Assembly (NCBI GenBank): GCA_029168955.1
Contig: JAPDOI010000021.1
Coordinates: forward strand, 1-64,000
From: Aplectana chamaeleonis
Taxonomy: Eukaryota > Nematoda > Chromadorea > Rhabditida > Cosmocercidae
Direction: 5' to 3'
DNA: 64,000 nt
The notes under the pieces are model-generated. The model searched no databases, had not been told where the DNA came from, and worked only from the letters and a program-made list of their open reading frames with translations. How positions within the stretch are numbered: the stretch's first letter is position 1; the number at the start of each line of letters is the position of its first letter. The position numbers and the translations under genes are program-made. This document shows positions 27,301-42,300 of the stretch, piece after piece.

Positions 27301-30300
27301 ATAATATCACTTGATATGATAAGCAGTAATAAGTGAAGTAGTTAATGTTAAACAGTGAGTAACAAACTTGTTAGTCACTTTCCCTGTCCCTTCCCTACGA
27401 AAAAGTACAGCCTACAACGTGTTTTAGCGATTTGATCTACCAACTGATAATATCACTTGATATGATAAGCAGTAATAAGTGAAGTAGTTAATGTTAAACA
27501 GTGAGTAACAAACTTGTTAGTCACTTTCCTGTCCCTTCCCTACGAAAAGTACAGCCTACAACGTGTTTTAGCGATTTGATCTACCAACTGATAATATCAC
27601 TTGATATGATAAGCAGTAATAAGTGAAGTAGTTAATGTTAAACAGTGAGTAACAAACTTGTTAGTCACTTTCCTGTCCCTTCCCTACGAAAAGTACAGCC
27701 TACAACGTGTTTTAGCGATTTGATCTACCAACTGATAATATCACTTGATATGATAAGCAGTAATAAGTAAAGTAGTTAATGTTAAACAGTGAGTAACAAA
27801 CTTGTTAGTCACTTTCCTGTCCCTTCCTACGAAAAGTACAGCCTACAACGTGTTTTAGCGATTTGATCTACCAACTGATAATATCACTTGATATGATAAG
27901 CAGTAATAAGTGAAGTAGTTAATGTTAAACAGTGAGTAACAAACTTGTTAGTCACTTTCCTGTCCCTTCCCTACGAAAAGTACAGCCTACAACGTGTTTT
28001 AGCGATTTGATCTACCAACTGATAATATCACTTGATATGATAAGCAGTAGTAAGTGAAGTAGTTAATGTTAAACAGTGAGTAACAAACTTGTTAGTCACT
28101 TTCCTTGTCCCTTCCCATCGAAAAGTACAGCCTACAACGTGTTTTAGCGATTTGATCTACCAACTGATAATATCACTTGATATGATAAGCAGTAACAAGT
28201 GAAGTAGTTAATGTTAAACAGTGAGTAACAAACTTGTTAGTCACTTTCCCTGTCCCTTCCCATCGAAAAGTACAGCCTACAACGTGTTTCAGCGATTCGA
28301 TCTACCAACTGATAATAACACTTGATATGATAAGCAGTAATAAGTGAAGTAGTTAATGTTAAACAGTGAGTAACAAACTTATTAGTCACTTTCCTTGTCC
28401 CTTCCCATCGAAAAGTACAGCCTACAACGTGTTTTAGCGATTTGATCTACCAACTGATAATATCACTTGATATGATAAGCAGTAATAAGTGAAGTAGTTA
28501 ATGTTAAACAGTGAGTAACAAACTTGTTAGTCACTTTCCCTGTCCCTCCCCATCGAAAAAGTACAGCCTAGAACGTGTTTTAGCGATTTGATCTACCAAC
28601 TGATAATATCACTTGTTATGATAAGCAGTAATAAGTTAAGTAGTTAATGTTAAACAGTGAGTAACAAACTTGTTAGTCACTTTCCTGTCCCTTCCCTACG
28701 AAAAAGTACAGCCTACAACGTGTTTTAGCGATTTGATCTACCAACTGATAATATCACTTGATATGATAAGCAGTAATAAGTGAAGTAGTTAATGTTAAAC
28801 AGTGAGTAACAAACTTGTTAGTCACTTTCCCTGTCCCTTCCCTACGAAAAAGTACAGCCTACAACGTGTTTTAGCGATTTGATCTACCAACTGATAATAT
28901 CACTTGATATGATAAGCAGTAATAAGTGAAGTAGTTAATGTTAAACAGTGAGTAACAAACTTGTTAGTCACTTTCCTAGTCCCTTCCCATCGAAAAGTAC
29001 AGCCTACAACGTGTTTTAGCGATTTGATCTACCAACTGATAATATCACTTGATATGATAAGCAGTAATAAGTGAAGTAGTTAATGTTAAACAGTGAGTAA
29101 CAAACTTGTTAGTGACTTTCCCTGTCCCTTCTCTACGAAAAAGTACAGCCTACAACGTGTTTTAGCGATTTGATCTACCAACTGATAATATCACTTGATA
29201 TGATAAGCAGTAATAAGTGAAGTAGTTAATGTTAAACAGTGAGTAACAAACTTGTTAGTCACTTTCTCTGTCCCTTCCCTACGAAAAGTACAGACTACAA
29301 CGTGTTTTAGCGATTTGATCTACCAACTGATAATATCACTTGATATGATAAGCAGTAATAAGTGAAGTAGTTAATGTTAAACAGTGAGTAACAAACTTGT
29401 TAGTCACTTTCCTGTCCCTTCCCTACGAAAAGTACAGCCTACAACGTGTTTTAGCGATTTGATCTACCAACTGATAATATCACTTGATATGATAAGCAGT
29501 AATAAGTGAAGTAGTTAATGTTAAACAGTGAGTAACAAACTTGTTAGTCACTTTCCCTGTCCCTTCCTACGAAAAGTACAGCCTACAACGTGTTTTAGCG
29601 ATTTGATCTACCAACTGATAATATCACTTGATATGATAAGCAGTAATAAGTGAAGTAGTTAATGTTAAACAGTGAGTAACAAACTTGTTAGTCACTTTCC
29701 TGTCCCTTCCCTACGAAAAGTACAGCCTACAACGTGTTTTAGCGATTTGATCTACCAACTGATAATATCACTTGATATGATAAGCAGTAATAAGTGAAGT
29801 AGTTAATGTTAAACAGTGAGTAACAAACTTGTTAGTCACTTTCCTGTCCCTTCCCTACGAAAAGTACAGCCTACAACGTGTTTTAGCGATTTGATCTACC
29901 AACTGATAATATCACTTGATATGATAAGCAGTAATAAGTGAAGTAGTTAATGTTAAACAGTGAGTAACAAACTTGTTAGTCACTTTCCTGTCCCTTCCCT
30001 ACGAAAAAGTACAGCCTACAACGTGTTTTAGCGATTTGATCTACCAACTGATAATATCACTTGATATGATAAGCAGTAATAAGTGAAGTAGTTAATGTTA
30101 AACAGTGAGTAACAAACTTGTTAGTCACTTTCCCTGTCCCTTCCCTACGAAAAGTACAGCCTACAACGTGTTTTAGCGATTTGATCTACCAACTGATAAT
30201 ATCACTTGATATGATAAGCAGTAATAAGTGAAGTAGTTAATGTTAAACAGTGAGTAACAAACTTGTTAGTCACTTTCCTGTCCCTTCCCTACGAAAAGTA

Positions 30301-33300
30301 CAGCCTACAACGTGTTTTAGCGATTTGATCTACCAACTGATAATATCACTTGATATGATAAGCAGTAGTAAGTGAAGTAGTTAATGTTAAACAGTGAGTA
30401 ACAAACTTGTTAGTCACTTTCCTGTCCCTTCCCTACGAAAAAGTACAGCCTACAACGTGTTTTAGCGATTTGATCTACCAACTGATAATATCACTTGATA
30501 TGATAAGCAGTAATAAGTGAAGTAGTTAATGTTAAACAGTGAGTAACAAACTTGTTAGTCACTTTCCCTGTCCCTTCCTACGAAAAGTACAGCCTACAAC
30601 GTGTTTTAGCGATTTGATCTACCAACTGATAATATCACTTGATATGATAAGCAGTAATAAGTGAAGTAGTTAATGTTAAACAGTGAGTAACAAACTTGTT
30701 AGTGACTTTCCCTGTCCCTTCCCTACGAAAAAGTACAGCCTACAACGTGTTTTAGCGATTTGATCTACCAACTGATAATATCACTTGATATGATAAGCAG
30801 TAATATTGAAGTAGTTAATGGTAAACAGTAAGTAAGAAACTTGTTAGTCACTTTCTCTGTCCCTTCCCTACGAAAAAGTACAGCCTACAACGTGTTTTAG
30901 CGATTTGATCTACCAACTGATAATATCACTTGATATGATAAGCAGTAATAAGTGAAGTAGTTAATGTTAAACAGTGAGTAACAAACTTGTTAGTCACTTT
31001 CCCTGTCCCTTCCCTACGAAAAGTACAGCCTACAACGTGTTTTAGCGATTTGATCTACCAACTAATAATATCACTTGATATGATAAGCAGTAATAAGTGA
31101 AGTAGTTAATGTTAAACAGTGAGTAACAAACTTGTTAGTCACTTTCCCTGTCCCTTCCCTACGAAAAAGTACAGCCTACAACGTGTTTTAGCGATTTGAT
31201 CTACCAACTGATAATATCACTTGATATGATAAGCAGTAACAAGTGAAGTAGTTAATGTTAAACAGTGAGTAACAAACTTGTTAGTCACTTTCCCTGTCCC
31301 TTCCCTACGAAAAAGTACAGCCTACAACGTGTTTTAGCGATTTGATCTACCAACTGATAATATCACTTGATATGATAAGCAGTAATAAGTGAAGTAGTTA
31401 ATGTTAAACAGTGAGTAACAAACTTGTTAGTCACTTTCCTAGTCCCTTCCCATCGAAAAGTACAGCCTACAACGTGTTTTAGCGATTTGATCTACCAACT
31501 AATAATATCACTTGATATGATAAGCAGTAATAAGTGAAGTAGTTAATGTTAAACAGTGAGTAACAAACTTGTTAGTCACTTTCCTGTCCCTTCCTACGAA
31601 AAGTACAGCCTACAACGTGTTTTAGCGATTTGATCTACCAACTGATAATCTCATTTGATATGATAAGCAGTAGTAAGTGAAGTAGTTAATGATAAACAGT
31701 GAGTAACAAACTTGTTAGTCACTTTCCTGTCCCTTCCCTACGAAAAAGTACAGCCTACAACGTGTTTTAGCGATTTGGTCTACCAAGTGATAATATCACT
31801 TGATATGATAAGCAGTAATAAGTGAGGTAGTTAATGTTAAACAGTGAGTAACAAAATTGTTAGTCACTTTCTCTGTCCCTTCCCATCGAAAAGTACAGCC
31901 TACAACGTGTTTTAGCGATTTGATCTACCAACTGATAATATCACTTGATATGATAAGCAGTAATAAGTGAAGTAGTTAATGTTAAACAGTGAGTAACAAA
32001 CTTATTAGTCACTTTCCCTGTCCCTTCCCTACGAAAAAGTACAGCCTACAACGTGTTTTAGCGATTTGATCTACCAACTGATAATATCACTTGATATGAT
32101 AAGCAGTAGTAAGTGAAGTAGTTAATGTTAAACAGTGAGTAACAAACTTGTTAGTCACTTTCCTTGTCCCTTCCCATCGAAAAGTACAGCCTACAACGTG
32201 TTTTAGCGATTTGATCTACCAACTGATAATATCACTTGATATGATAAGCAGTAATAAGTGAAGTAGTTACTGTTAAACAGTGAGTAACAAACTTATTAGT
32301 CACTTTCCCTGTCCCTTCCCTACGAAAAAGTACAGCCTACAACGTGTTTTAGCGATTTGATCTACCAACTGATAATACCACTTGATATGATAAGCAGTAA
32401 CAAGTGAAGTAGTTAATGTTAAACAGTGAGTAACAAACTTGTTAGTCACTTTTTCTGTCCCTTCCCTACGAAAAAGTACAGCCTACAACGTGTTTTAGCG
32501 ATTTGATCTACCAACTGATAATATCACTTGATATGATAAGCAGTAATAAGTGAAGTAGTTAATGTTAAACAGTGAGTAACAAACTTGTTAGTCACTTTCC
32601 CTGTCCCTTCCCTACGAAAAAGTACAGCCTACAACGTGTTTTAGCGATTTGATCTACCAACTGATAATATCACTTGATATGATAAGCAGTAATAAGTGAA
32701 GTAGTTAATGTTAAACAGTGAGTAACAAACTTGTTAGTCACTTTCCCTGTCCCTTCCCTACGAAAAAGTACAGCCTACAACGTGTTTTAGCGATTTGATC
32801 TACCAACTGATAATATCACTTGATATGATAAGCAGTAATAAGTGAAGTAGTTAATGTTAAACAGTGAGTAACAAACTTGTTAGTCACTTTCCCTGTCCCT
32901 TCCTACGAAAAGTACAGCCTACAACGTGTTTTAGCGATTTGATCTACCAACTGATAATATCACTTGATATGATAAGCAGTAATAAGTGAAGTAGTTAATG
33001 TTAAACAGTTAGTAACAAACTTGTTAGTCACTTTCCCTGTCCCTTCCCTACGAAAAAGTACAGCCTACAACGTGTTTTAGCGATTTGATCTACCAACTGA
33101 TAATAACTCTTGATATGATAAGCAGTAATAAGTGAAGTAGTTAATGTTAAACAGTGAGTAACAAACTTATTAGTGACTTTCCTGTCCCTTTCCTACGAAA
33201 AAGTACAGCCTTCAAGGTGTTTGGGCGAGTTGATCTACCAACTGATAATATCACTTGATATGATAAGCAGTAGTAAGTGAAGTAGGTAATGTTAAACAGT

Positions 33301-36300
33301 GAGTAACAAACTTGTTAGTCACTTTCCATGTCCCTTCCTACGAAAAGTACAGCCTACAACGTGTTTTAGCGATTTGATCTACCAACTGATAATATCACTT
33401 GATATGATAAGCAGTAATAAGTGAAGTAGTTAATGTTAAACAGTGAGTAACAAACTTGTTAGTCACTTTCCCTGTCCCTTCCCTACGAAAAAGTACAGCC
33501 TACAACGTGTTTTAGCGATTTGATCTACCAACTGATAATATCACTTGATATGATAAGCAGTAATAAGTGAAGTAGTTAATGTTAAACAGTGAGTAACAAA
33601 CTTGTTAGTCACTTTCCCTGTCCCTTCCCTACGAAAAGTACAGCCTACAACGTGTTTTAGCGATTTGATCTACCAACTGATAATATCACTTGATATGATA
33701 AGCAGTAATAAGTGAAGTAGTTAATGTTAAACAGTGAGTAACAAACTTGTTAGTCACTTTCCTTGTCCCTTCCCTACGAAAAAGTACAGCCTACAACGTG
33801 TTTTAGCGATTTGGTCTACCAAGTGATAATATCACTTGATATGATAAGCAGTAATAAGTGAGGTAGTTAATGTTAAACAGTGAGTAACAAACTTGTTAGT
33901 CACTTTACTAGTCCCTTGCCATCGAAAAGTACAGCCTACAACGTGTTTTAGCGATTTGGTCTACCAAGTGATAATATCACTTGATATGATAAGCAGTAAT
34001 AAGTGAGGTAGTTAATGTTAAACAGTGAGTAACAAACTTGTTAGTCACTTTCTCTGTCCCTTCCCTACGAAAAAGTACAGCCTATAACGTGTTTTAGCGA
34101 TTTGATCTACCAACTGATAATATCACTTGATATGATAAGCAGTAATAAGTGAAGTAGTTAATGTTAAACAGTGAGTAACAAACTTGTTAGTCACTTTCTC
34201 TGTCCCTTCCCTACGAAAAAGTACAGCCTACAACGTGTTTTAGCGATTTGATCTACCAACTGATAATATCACTTGATATGATAAGCAGTAATAAGTGAAG
34301 TAGTTAATGTTAAACAGTGAGTAACAAACTTGTTAGTCACTTTCCCTGTCCCTTCCCTACGAAAAGTACAGCCTACAACGTGTTTTAGCGATTTGATCTA
34401 CCAACTGATAATATCACTTGATATGATAAGCAGTAATAAGTGAAGTAGTTAATGTTAAACAGTGAGTAACAAACTTGTTAGTCACTTTCCTGTCCCTTCC
34501 CTACGAAAAGTACAGCCTACAACGTGTTTTAGCGATTTGATCTACCAACTGATAATATCACTTGATATGATAAGCAGTAATAAGTGAAGTAGTTAATGTT
34601 AAACAGTGAGTAACAAACTTGTTAGTCACTTTCCTGTCCCTTCCCTACGAAAAGTACAGCCTACAACGTGTTTTAGCGATTTGATCTACCAACTGATAAT
34701 ATCACTTAATATGATAAGCAGTAATAAGTGAAGTAGTTAATGTTAAACAGTAAGTAACACACTTGCTAGTCACTTTCCTAGTCCCTTCCCTACGAAAAAG
34801 TACAGCCTACAACGTGTTTTAGCGATTTGATCTACCAACTGATAATATCACTTGATATGATAAGCAGTAACAAGTGAAGTAGTTAATGTTAAACAGTGAG
34901 TAACAAACTTGTTAGTCACTTTCTCTGTCCCTTCCCATCGAAAAGTACAGCCTACAACGTGTTTTAGCGATTTGATCTACCAACTGATAATATCACTTGA
35001 TATGATAAGCAGTAATAAGTGAAGTAGTTAATGTTAAACAGTGAGTAACAAACTTGTTAGTCACTTTCCCTGTCCCTTCCCTACGAAAAAGTACAGCCTA
35101 CAACGTGTTTTAGCGATTTGATCTACCAACTGATAATATCACTTGATATGATAAGCAGTAACAAGTGAAGTAGTTAATGTTAAACAGTGAGTAACAAACT
35201 TGTTAGTCACTTTCCTAGTCCCTTCCTTACGAAAAGTACAGCCTACAACGTGTTTTAGCGATTTGATCTACCAACTAATAATATCACTTGATATGATAAG
35301 CAGTAATAAGTGAGGTAGTTAATGTTAAACAGTGAGTAACAAACTTGTTAGTCACTTTCTCTGTCCCTTCCCTACGAAAAAGTACAGCCTACAACGTGTT
35401 TTAGCGATTTGATCTACCAACTGATAATATCACTTGATATGATAAGCAGTAATAAGTGAAGTAGTTAATGTTAAACAGTGAGTAACAAACTTGTTAGTCA
35501 CTTTCCCTGTCCCTTCCCTACGAAAAAGTACAGCCTACAACGTGTTTTAGCGATTTGATCTACCAACTGATAATATCACTTGATATGATAAGCAGTAATA
35601 AGTGAAGTAGTTAATGTTAAACAGTGAGTAACAAACTTGTTAGTCACTTTCCCTGTCCCTTCCCTACGAAAAGTACAGCCTACAACGTGTTTTAGCGATT
35701 TGATCTACCAACTGATAATATCACTTGATATGATAAGCAGTAATAAGTGAAGTAGTTAATGTTAAACAGTGAGTAACAAACTTGTTAGTCACTTTCCTAG
35801 TCCCTTCCCATCGAAAAGTACAGCCTACAACGTGTTTTAGCGATTTGATCTACCAACTGATAATATCACTTGATATGATAAGCAGTAATAAGTGAAGTAG
35901 TTAATGTTAAACAGTGAGTAACAAACTTGTTAGTCACTTTCCCTGTCCCTTCCCTACGAAAAAGTACAGCCTACAACGTGTTTTAGCGATTTGATCTACC
36001 AACTGATAATATCACTTGATATGATAAGCAGTAACAAGTGAAGTAGTTAATGTTAAACAGTGAGTAACAAACTTGTTAGTCACTTTCCCTGTCCCTTCCC
36101 TACGAAAAGTACAGCCTACAACGTGTTTTAGCGATTCGGTTTACCAACTGATAATATCACTTGTTGTGGTAAGCAAAGAGAAGTAGTTAATCTTAGACAG
36201 TGAGTAACAAACTTGTTAGTCACTTTCCTGTCCCTTTCCTACGAAAAAGTACAGCCTACAACGTGTTTTAGCGATTTGATCTACCAACTGATAATATCAC

Positions 36301-39300
36301 TTGATATGATAAGCAGTAATAAGTGAAGTAGTTAATGTTAAACAGTGAGTAACAAACTTGTTAGTCACTTTCCTGTCCCTTCCCTACGAAAAGTACAGCC
36401 TACAACGTGTTTTAGCGATTTGATCTACCAACTGATAATATCACTTGATTTGATAAGCAGTAATAAGTGAAGTAGTTAATGTTAAACAGTGAGTAACAAA
36501 CTTGTTAGTCACTTTCCTGTCCCTTCCCTACGAAAAAGTACAGCCTACAACGGGATTTAGCGATTTGATCTACCAACTGATAATATCACATGATATGATA
36601 AGCAGTAATAAGTGAAGTAGTTAATGTTAAACAGTGAGTAACAAACTTGTTAGTCACTTTCCTGTCCCTTCCCTACGAAAAAGTACAGCCTACAACGTGT
36701 CTTAGCGATTTCATCTACCAACTGGTAATATCACTTGATATGATAAGCAGGAACAAGTGAAATAGTTAATGTTAAACAGTGAGTAACAAACTTGTTAGTC
36801 ACTTTCCTGTCCCTTCGCTACGAAAAAGTACAGCCTGCAGCGTGTTTTAGCGATTTGATCTACCAACTGATAATATCACTTGATATGATAAGCAGTAATA
36901 AGTGAAGTAGTTAATGTTAAACAGTGAGTAACAAACTTGTTACTCACTTTCCTGTCCCTTCCCTACGAAAAGTACAGCCTACAACGTGTTTTAGCGATTT
37001 GATCTACCAACTGATAATATCACTTGATATGATAAGCAGTAATAAGTGAAGTAGTTGATGTTAAACAGTGAGTAACAAACTTGTTAGTCACTTTCCTGTC
37101 CCTTCCCTACGAAAAAGTACAGCCTACAACGTGTTTTAGCGATTTGATCTACCAACTGATAATATCACTTGATATGATAAGCAGTAATAAGTGAAGTAGT
37201 TAATGTTAAACAGTGAGTAACAAACTTGTTAGTCACTTTCCTGTCCCTTCCCTACGAAAAGTACAGCCTACAACGTGTTTTAGCGATTTGATCTACCAAC
37301 TGATAATATCACTTGATATGATAAGCAGTAATAAGTGAAGTAGTTAATGTTAAACAGTGAGTAACAAACTTGTTAGTCACTTTCCCTGTCCCTTCCCTAC
37401 GAAAAAGTACAGCCTACAACGTGTTTTAGCGATTTGATCTACCAACTGATAATATCACTTGATATGATAAGCAGTAATAAGTGAAGTAGTTAATGTTAAA
37501 CAGTGAGTAACAAACTTGTTAGTCACTTTCCTGTCCCTTCCCTACGAAAAGTACAGCCTACAACGTGTTTTTGCGATTTGATCTACCAACTGATAATATC
37601 ACTTGATATGATAAGCAGTAATAAGTGAAGTAGTTAATGTTAAACAGTGAGTAACAAACTTGTTAGTCACTTTCCTGTCCCTTCCCTACGAAAAGTACAG
37701 CCTACAACGTGTTTTAGCGATTTGATCTACCAAGTGATAATATCACTTGATATGATAAGCAGTAATAAGTGAAGTAGTTAATGTTAAACAGTAAGTAACA
37801 CACTTGTTAGTCACTTTCCTAGTCCCTTCCCTACGAAAAAGTACAGCCTACAACGTGTTTTAGCGATTTGATCTACCAACTGATAATATCACTTGATATG
37901 ATAAGCAGTAACAAGTGAAGTAGTTAATGTTAAACAGTGAGTAACAAACTTGTTAGTCACTTTCCTAGTCCCTTCCCTACGAAAAAGTACAGCCTACAAC
38001 GTGTTTTAGCGATTTGATCTACCAACTGATAATATCACTTGATATGATAAGCAGTAATAAGTGAAGAAGTTAATGTTAAACAGTGAGTAACAAACTTATT
38101 AGTCACTTTCCTGTCCCTTCCTACGAAAAAGTACAGCCTACAACGTGTTTTAGCGATTTGATCTACCAACTGATAATATCACTTGATATGATAAGCAGTA
38201 ATAAGTGAAGTAGTTAATGTTAAACAGTGAGTAACAAACTTGTTAGTCACTTTCCTGTCCCTTCCCTACGAAAAGTACAGCCTACAACGTGTTTTAGCGA
38301 TTTGATCTACCAACTGATAATATCACTTGATATGATAAGCAGTAATAAGTGAAGTAGTTAATGTTAAACAGTGAGTAACAAACTTATTAGTCACTTTCCC
38401 TGTCCCTTCCCTACGAAAAGTACAGCCTACAACGTGTTTTAGCGATTTGATCTACCAACTGATAATATCACTTGATATGATAAGCAGTAATAAGTGAAGT
38501 AGTTAATGTTAAACAGTGAGTAACAAACTTGTTAGTCACTTTCCTGTCCCTTCCCTACGAAAAAGTACAGCCTACAACGTGTTTTAGCGATTTGATCTAC
38601 CAACTGATAATATCACTTGATATGATAAGCAGTAATAAGTGAAGTAGTTAATGTTAAACAGTGAGTAACAAACTTGTTAGTCACTTTCCTTGTCCCTTCC
38701 CTACGAAAAAGTACAGCCTACAACGTGTTTTAGCGATTTGATCTACCAACTGATAATATCACTTGATATGATAAGCAGTAATAAGTGAAGTAGTTAATGT
38801 TAAACAGTGAGTAACAAACTTGTTAGTCACTTTCCTTGTCCCTTCCCATCGAAAAGTACAGCCTACAACGTGTTTCAGCGATTCGATCTACCAACTGATA
38901 ATAACACTTGATATGATAAGCAGTAATAAGTGAAGTAGTTAATGTTAAACAGTGAGTAACAAACTTATTAGTCACTTTCCCTGTCCCTTCCCTACGAAAA
39001 AGTACAGCCTACAACGTGTTTTAGCGATTTGATCTACCAACTGATAATATCACTTGATATGATAAGCAGTAATAAGTGAAGTAGTTAATGTTAAACAGTG
39101 AGTAACAAACTTGTTAGTCACTTTCCTTGTCCCTTCCCTACGAAAAAGTACGGCCTACAACGTGTTTTAGCGATTTGATCTACCAACTGATAATATCACT
39201 TGATATGATAAGCAGTAATAAGTGAAGTAGTTAATGTTAAACAGTGAGTAACAAACTTGTTAGTCACTTTCCCTGTCCCTTCCCTACGAAAAGTACAGCC

Positions 39301-42300
39301 TACAACGTGTTTTAGCGATTTGATCTACCAACTGATAATATCACTTGATATGATAAGCAGTAATAAGTGAAGTAGTTAATGTTAAACAGTGAGTAACAAA
39401 CTTGTTAGTCACTTTCCTGTCCCTTCCCTACGAAAAAGTACAGCCTACAACGTGTTTTAGCGATTTGATCTACCAACTGATAATATCACTTGATATGATA
39501 AGCAGTAATAAGTGAAGTAGTTAATGTTAAACAGTGAGTAACAAACTTGTTAGTCACTTTCCTGTCCCTTCCTATCGAAAAAGTACAGCCTACAACGTGT
39601 TTTAGCGATTTGATCTACCAACTGATAATATCACTTGATATGATAAGCAGTAATAAGTGAAGTAGTTAATGTTAAACAGTGAGTAACAAACTTGTTAGTC
39701 ACTTTCCTGTCCCTTCCCTACGAAAAAGTACAGCCTACAACGTGTTTTAGCGATTTGATCTACCAACTGATAATATCACTTGATATGATAAGCAGTAATA
39801 AGTGAAGTAGTTAATGTTAAACAGTGAGTAACAAACTTGTTAGTCACTTTCCTGTCCCTTCCCTACGAAAAAGTACAGCCTACAACGTGTTTTAGCGATT
39901 TGATCTACCAACTGATAATATCACTTGATATGATAAGCAGTAATAAGTGAAGTAGTTAATGTTAAACAGTGAGTAACAAACTTGTTAGTCACTTTCCTGT
40001 CCCTTCCTACGAAAAAGTACAGCCTACAACGTGTTTTAGCGATTTGATCTACCAACTGATAATATCACTTGATATGATAAGCAGTAATAAGTGAAGTAGT
40101 TAATGTTAAACAGTGAGTAACAAACTTGTTAGTCACTTTCCTGTCCCTTCCCTACGAAAAAGTACAGCCTACAACGTGTTTTAGCGATTTGATCTACCAA
40201 CTGATAATATCACTTGATATGATAAGCAGTAATAAGTGAAGTAGTTAATGTTAAACAGTGAGTAACAAACTTGTTAGTCACTTTCCTGTCCCTTCCCTAC
40301 GAAAAGTACAGCCTACAACGTGTTTTAGCGATTTGATCTACCAACTGATAATATCACTTGATATGATAAGCAGTAATAAGTGAAGTAGTTAATGTTAAAC
40401 AGTGAGTAACAAACTTGTTAGTCACTTTCCTGTCCCTTCCCTACGAAAAAGTACAGCCTACAACGTGTTTTAGCGATTTGATCTACCAACTGATAATATC
40501 ACTTGATATGATAAGCAGTAATAAGTGAAGTAGTTAATGTTAAACAGTGAGTAACAAACTTGTTAGTCACTTTCCTGTCCCTTCCCTACGAAAAAGTACA
40601 GCCTACAACGTGTTTTAGCGATTTGATCTACCAACTGATAATATCACTTGATATGATAAGCAGTAATAAGTGAAGTAGTTAATGTTAAACAGTGAGTAAC
40701 AAACTTGTTAGTCACTTTCCTGTCCCTTCCCTACGAAAAGTACAGCCTACAACGTGTTTTAGCGATTTGATCTACCAACTGATAATATCACTTGATATGA
40801 TAAGCAGTAATAAGTGAAGTAGTTAATGTTAAACAGTGAGTAACAAACTTGTTAGTCACTTTCCTGTCCCTTCCCTACGAAAAAGTACAGCCTACAACGT
40901 GTTTTAGCGATTAGATCTACCAACTGATAATATCACTTGATATGATAAGCAGTAACAAGTGAAGTAGTTAATGTTAAACAGTGAGTAACAAACTTGTTAG
41001 TCACTTTCCCTGTCCCTTCCCTACGAAAAGTACAGCCTACAACGTGTTTTAGCGATTTGATCTACCAACTGATAATATCACTTGATATGATAAGCAGTAA
41101 TTAGTGAAGTAGTTAATGTTAAACAGTGAGTAACAAACTTGTTAGTCACTTTCCCTGTCCCTCCCCATCGAAAAGTACAGCCTACAACGTGTTTTAGCGA
41201 TTTGATCTACCAACTGATAATATCACTTGATATGATAAGCAGTAACAAGTGAAGTAGTTAATGTTAAACAGTGAGTAACAAACTTGTTAGTCACTTTCCC
41301 TGTCCCTTCCCTACGAAAAAGTACAGCCTACAACGTGTTTTAGCGATTTGATCTACCAACTGATAATATCACTTGATATGATAAGCAGTAATAAGTGAAG
41401 TAGTTAATGTTAAACAGTGAGTAACAAACTTGTTAGTCACTTTCCCTGTCCCTTCCCATACGAAAAGTACAGCCTACAACGTGTTTTAGCGATTTGATCT
41501 ACCAACTGATAATATCACTTGATATGATAAGCAGTAATAAGTGAAGTAGTTAATGTTAAACAGTGAGTAACAAACTTGTTAGTCACTTTCCTGTCCCTTC
41601 CCTACGAAAAAGTACAGCCTACAACGTGTTTTAGCGATTTGATCTACCAACTGATAATATCACTTGATATGATAAGCAGAAGTAAGTCAAGTAGTTAATG
41701 TTAAACAGTGAGTATCAAACTTGTTAGGCTCTTTCCCTGTCCCTTCCCTACGAAAAAGTACAGCCTACAACGTGTTTTAGCGATTTGATCTACCAAGTGA
41801 TAATATCACTTGATATGATAAGCAGTAGTAAGTGAAGTAGTTAATGTTAAACAGTGAGTAACAAACTTGTTAGTCACTTTCCCTGTCCCTTCCCTACGAA
41901 AAAGTACAGCCTACAACGTGTTTTAGCGATTTGATCTACCAACTGATAATATCACTTGATATGATAAGCAGTAATAAGTGAAGTAGTTAATGTTAAACAG
42001 TGAGTAACAAACTTGTTAGTCACTTTCCCTGTCCCTTCCCTACGAAAAAGTACAGCCTACAACGTGTTTTAGCGATTTGATCTACCAACTGATAATATCA
42101 CTTGATATGATAAGCAGTAACAAGTGAAGTAGTTAATGTTAAACAGTGAGTAACAAACTTGTTAGTCACTTTCCTAGTCCCTTCCCTACGTAAAAGTACA
42201 GCCTACAACGTGTTTTAGCGATTTGATCTACCAACTGATAATATCACTTGATATGATAAGCAGTAGTAAGTGAAGTAGTTAATGTTAAACAGTGAGTAAC

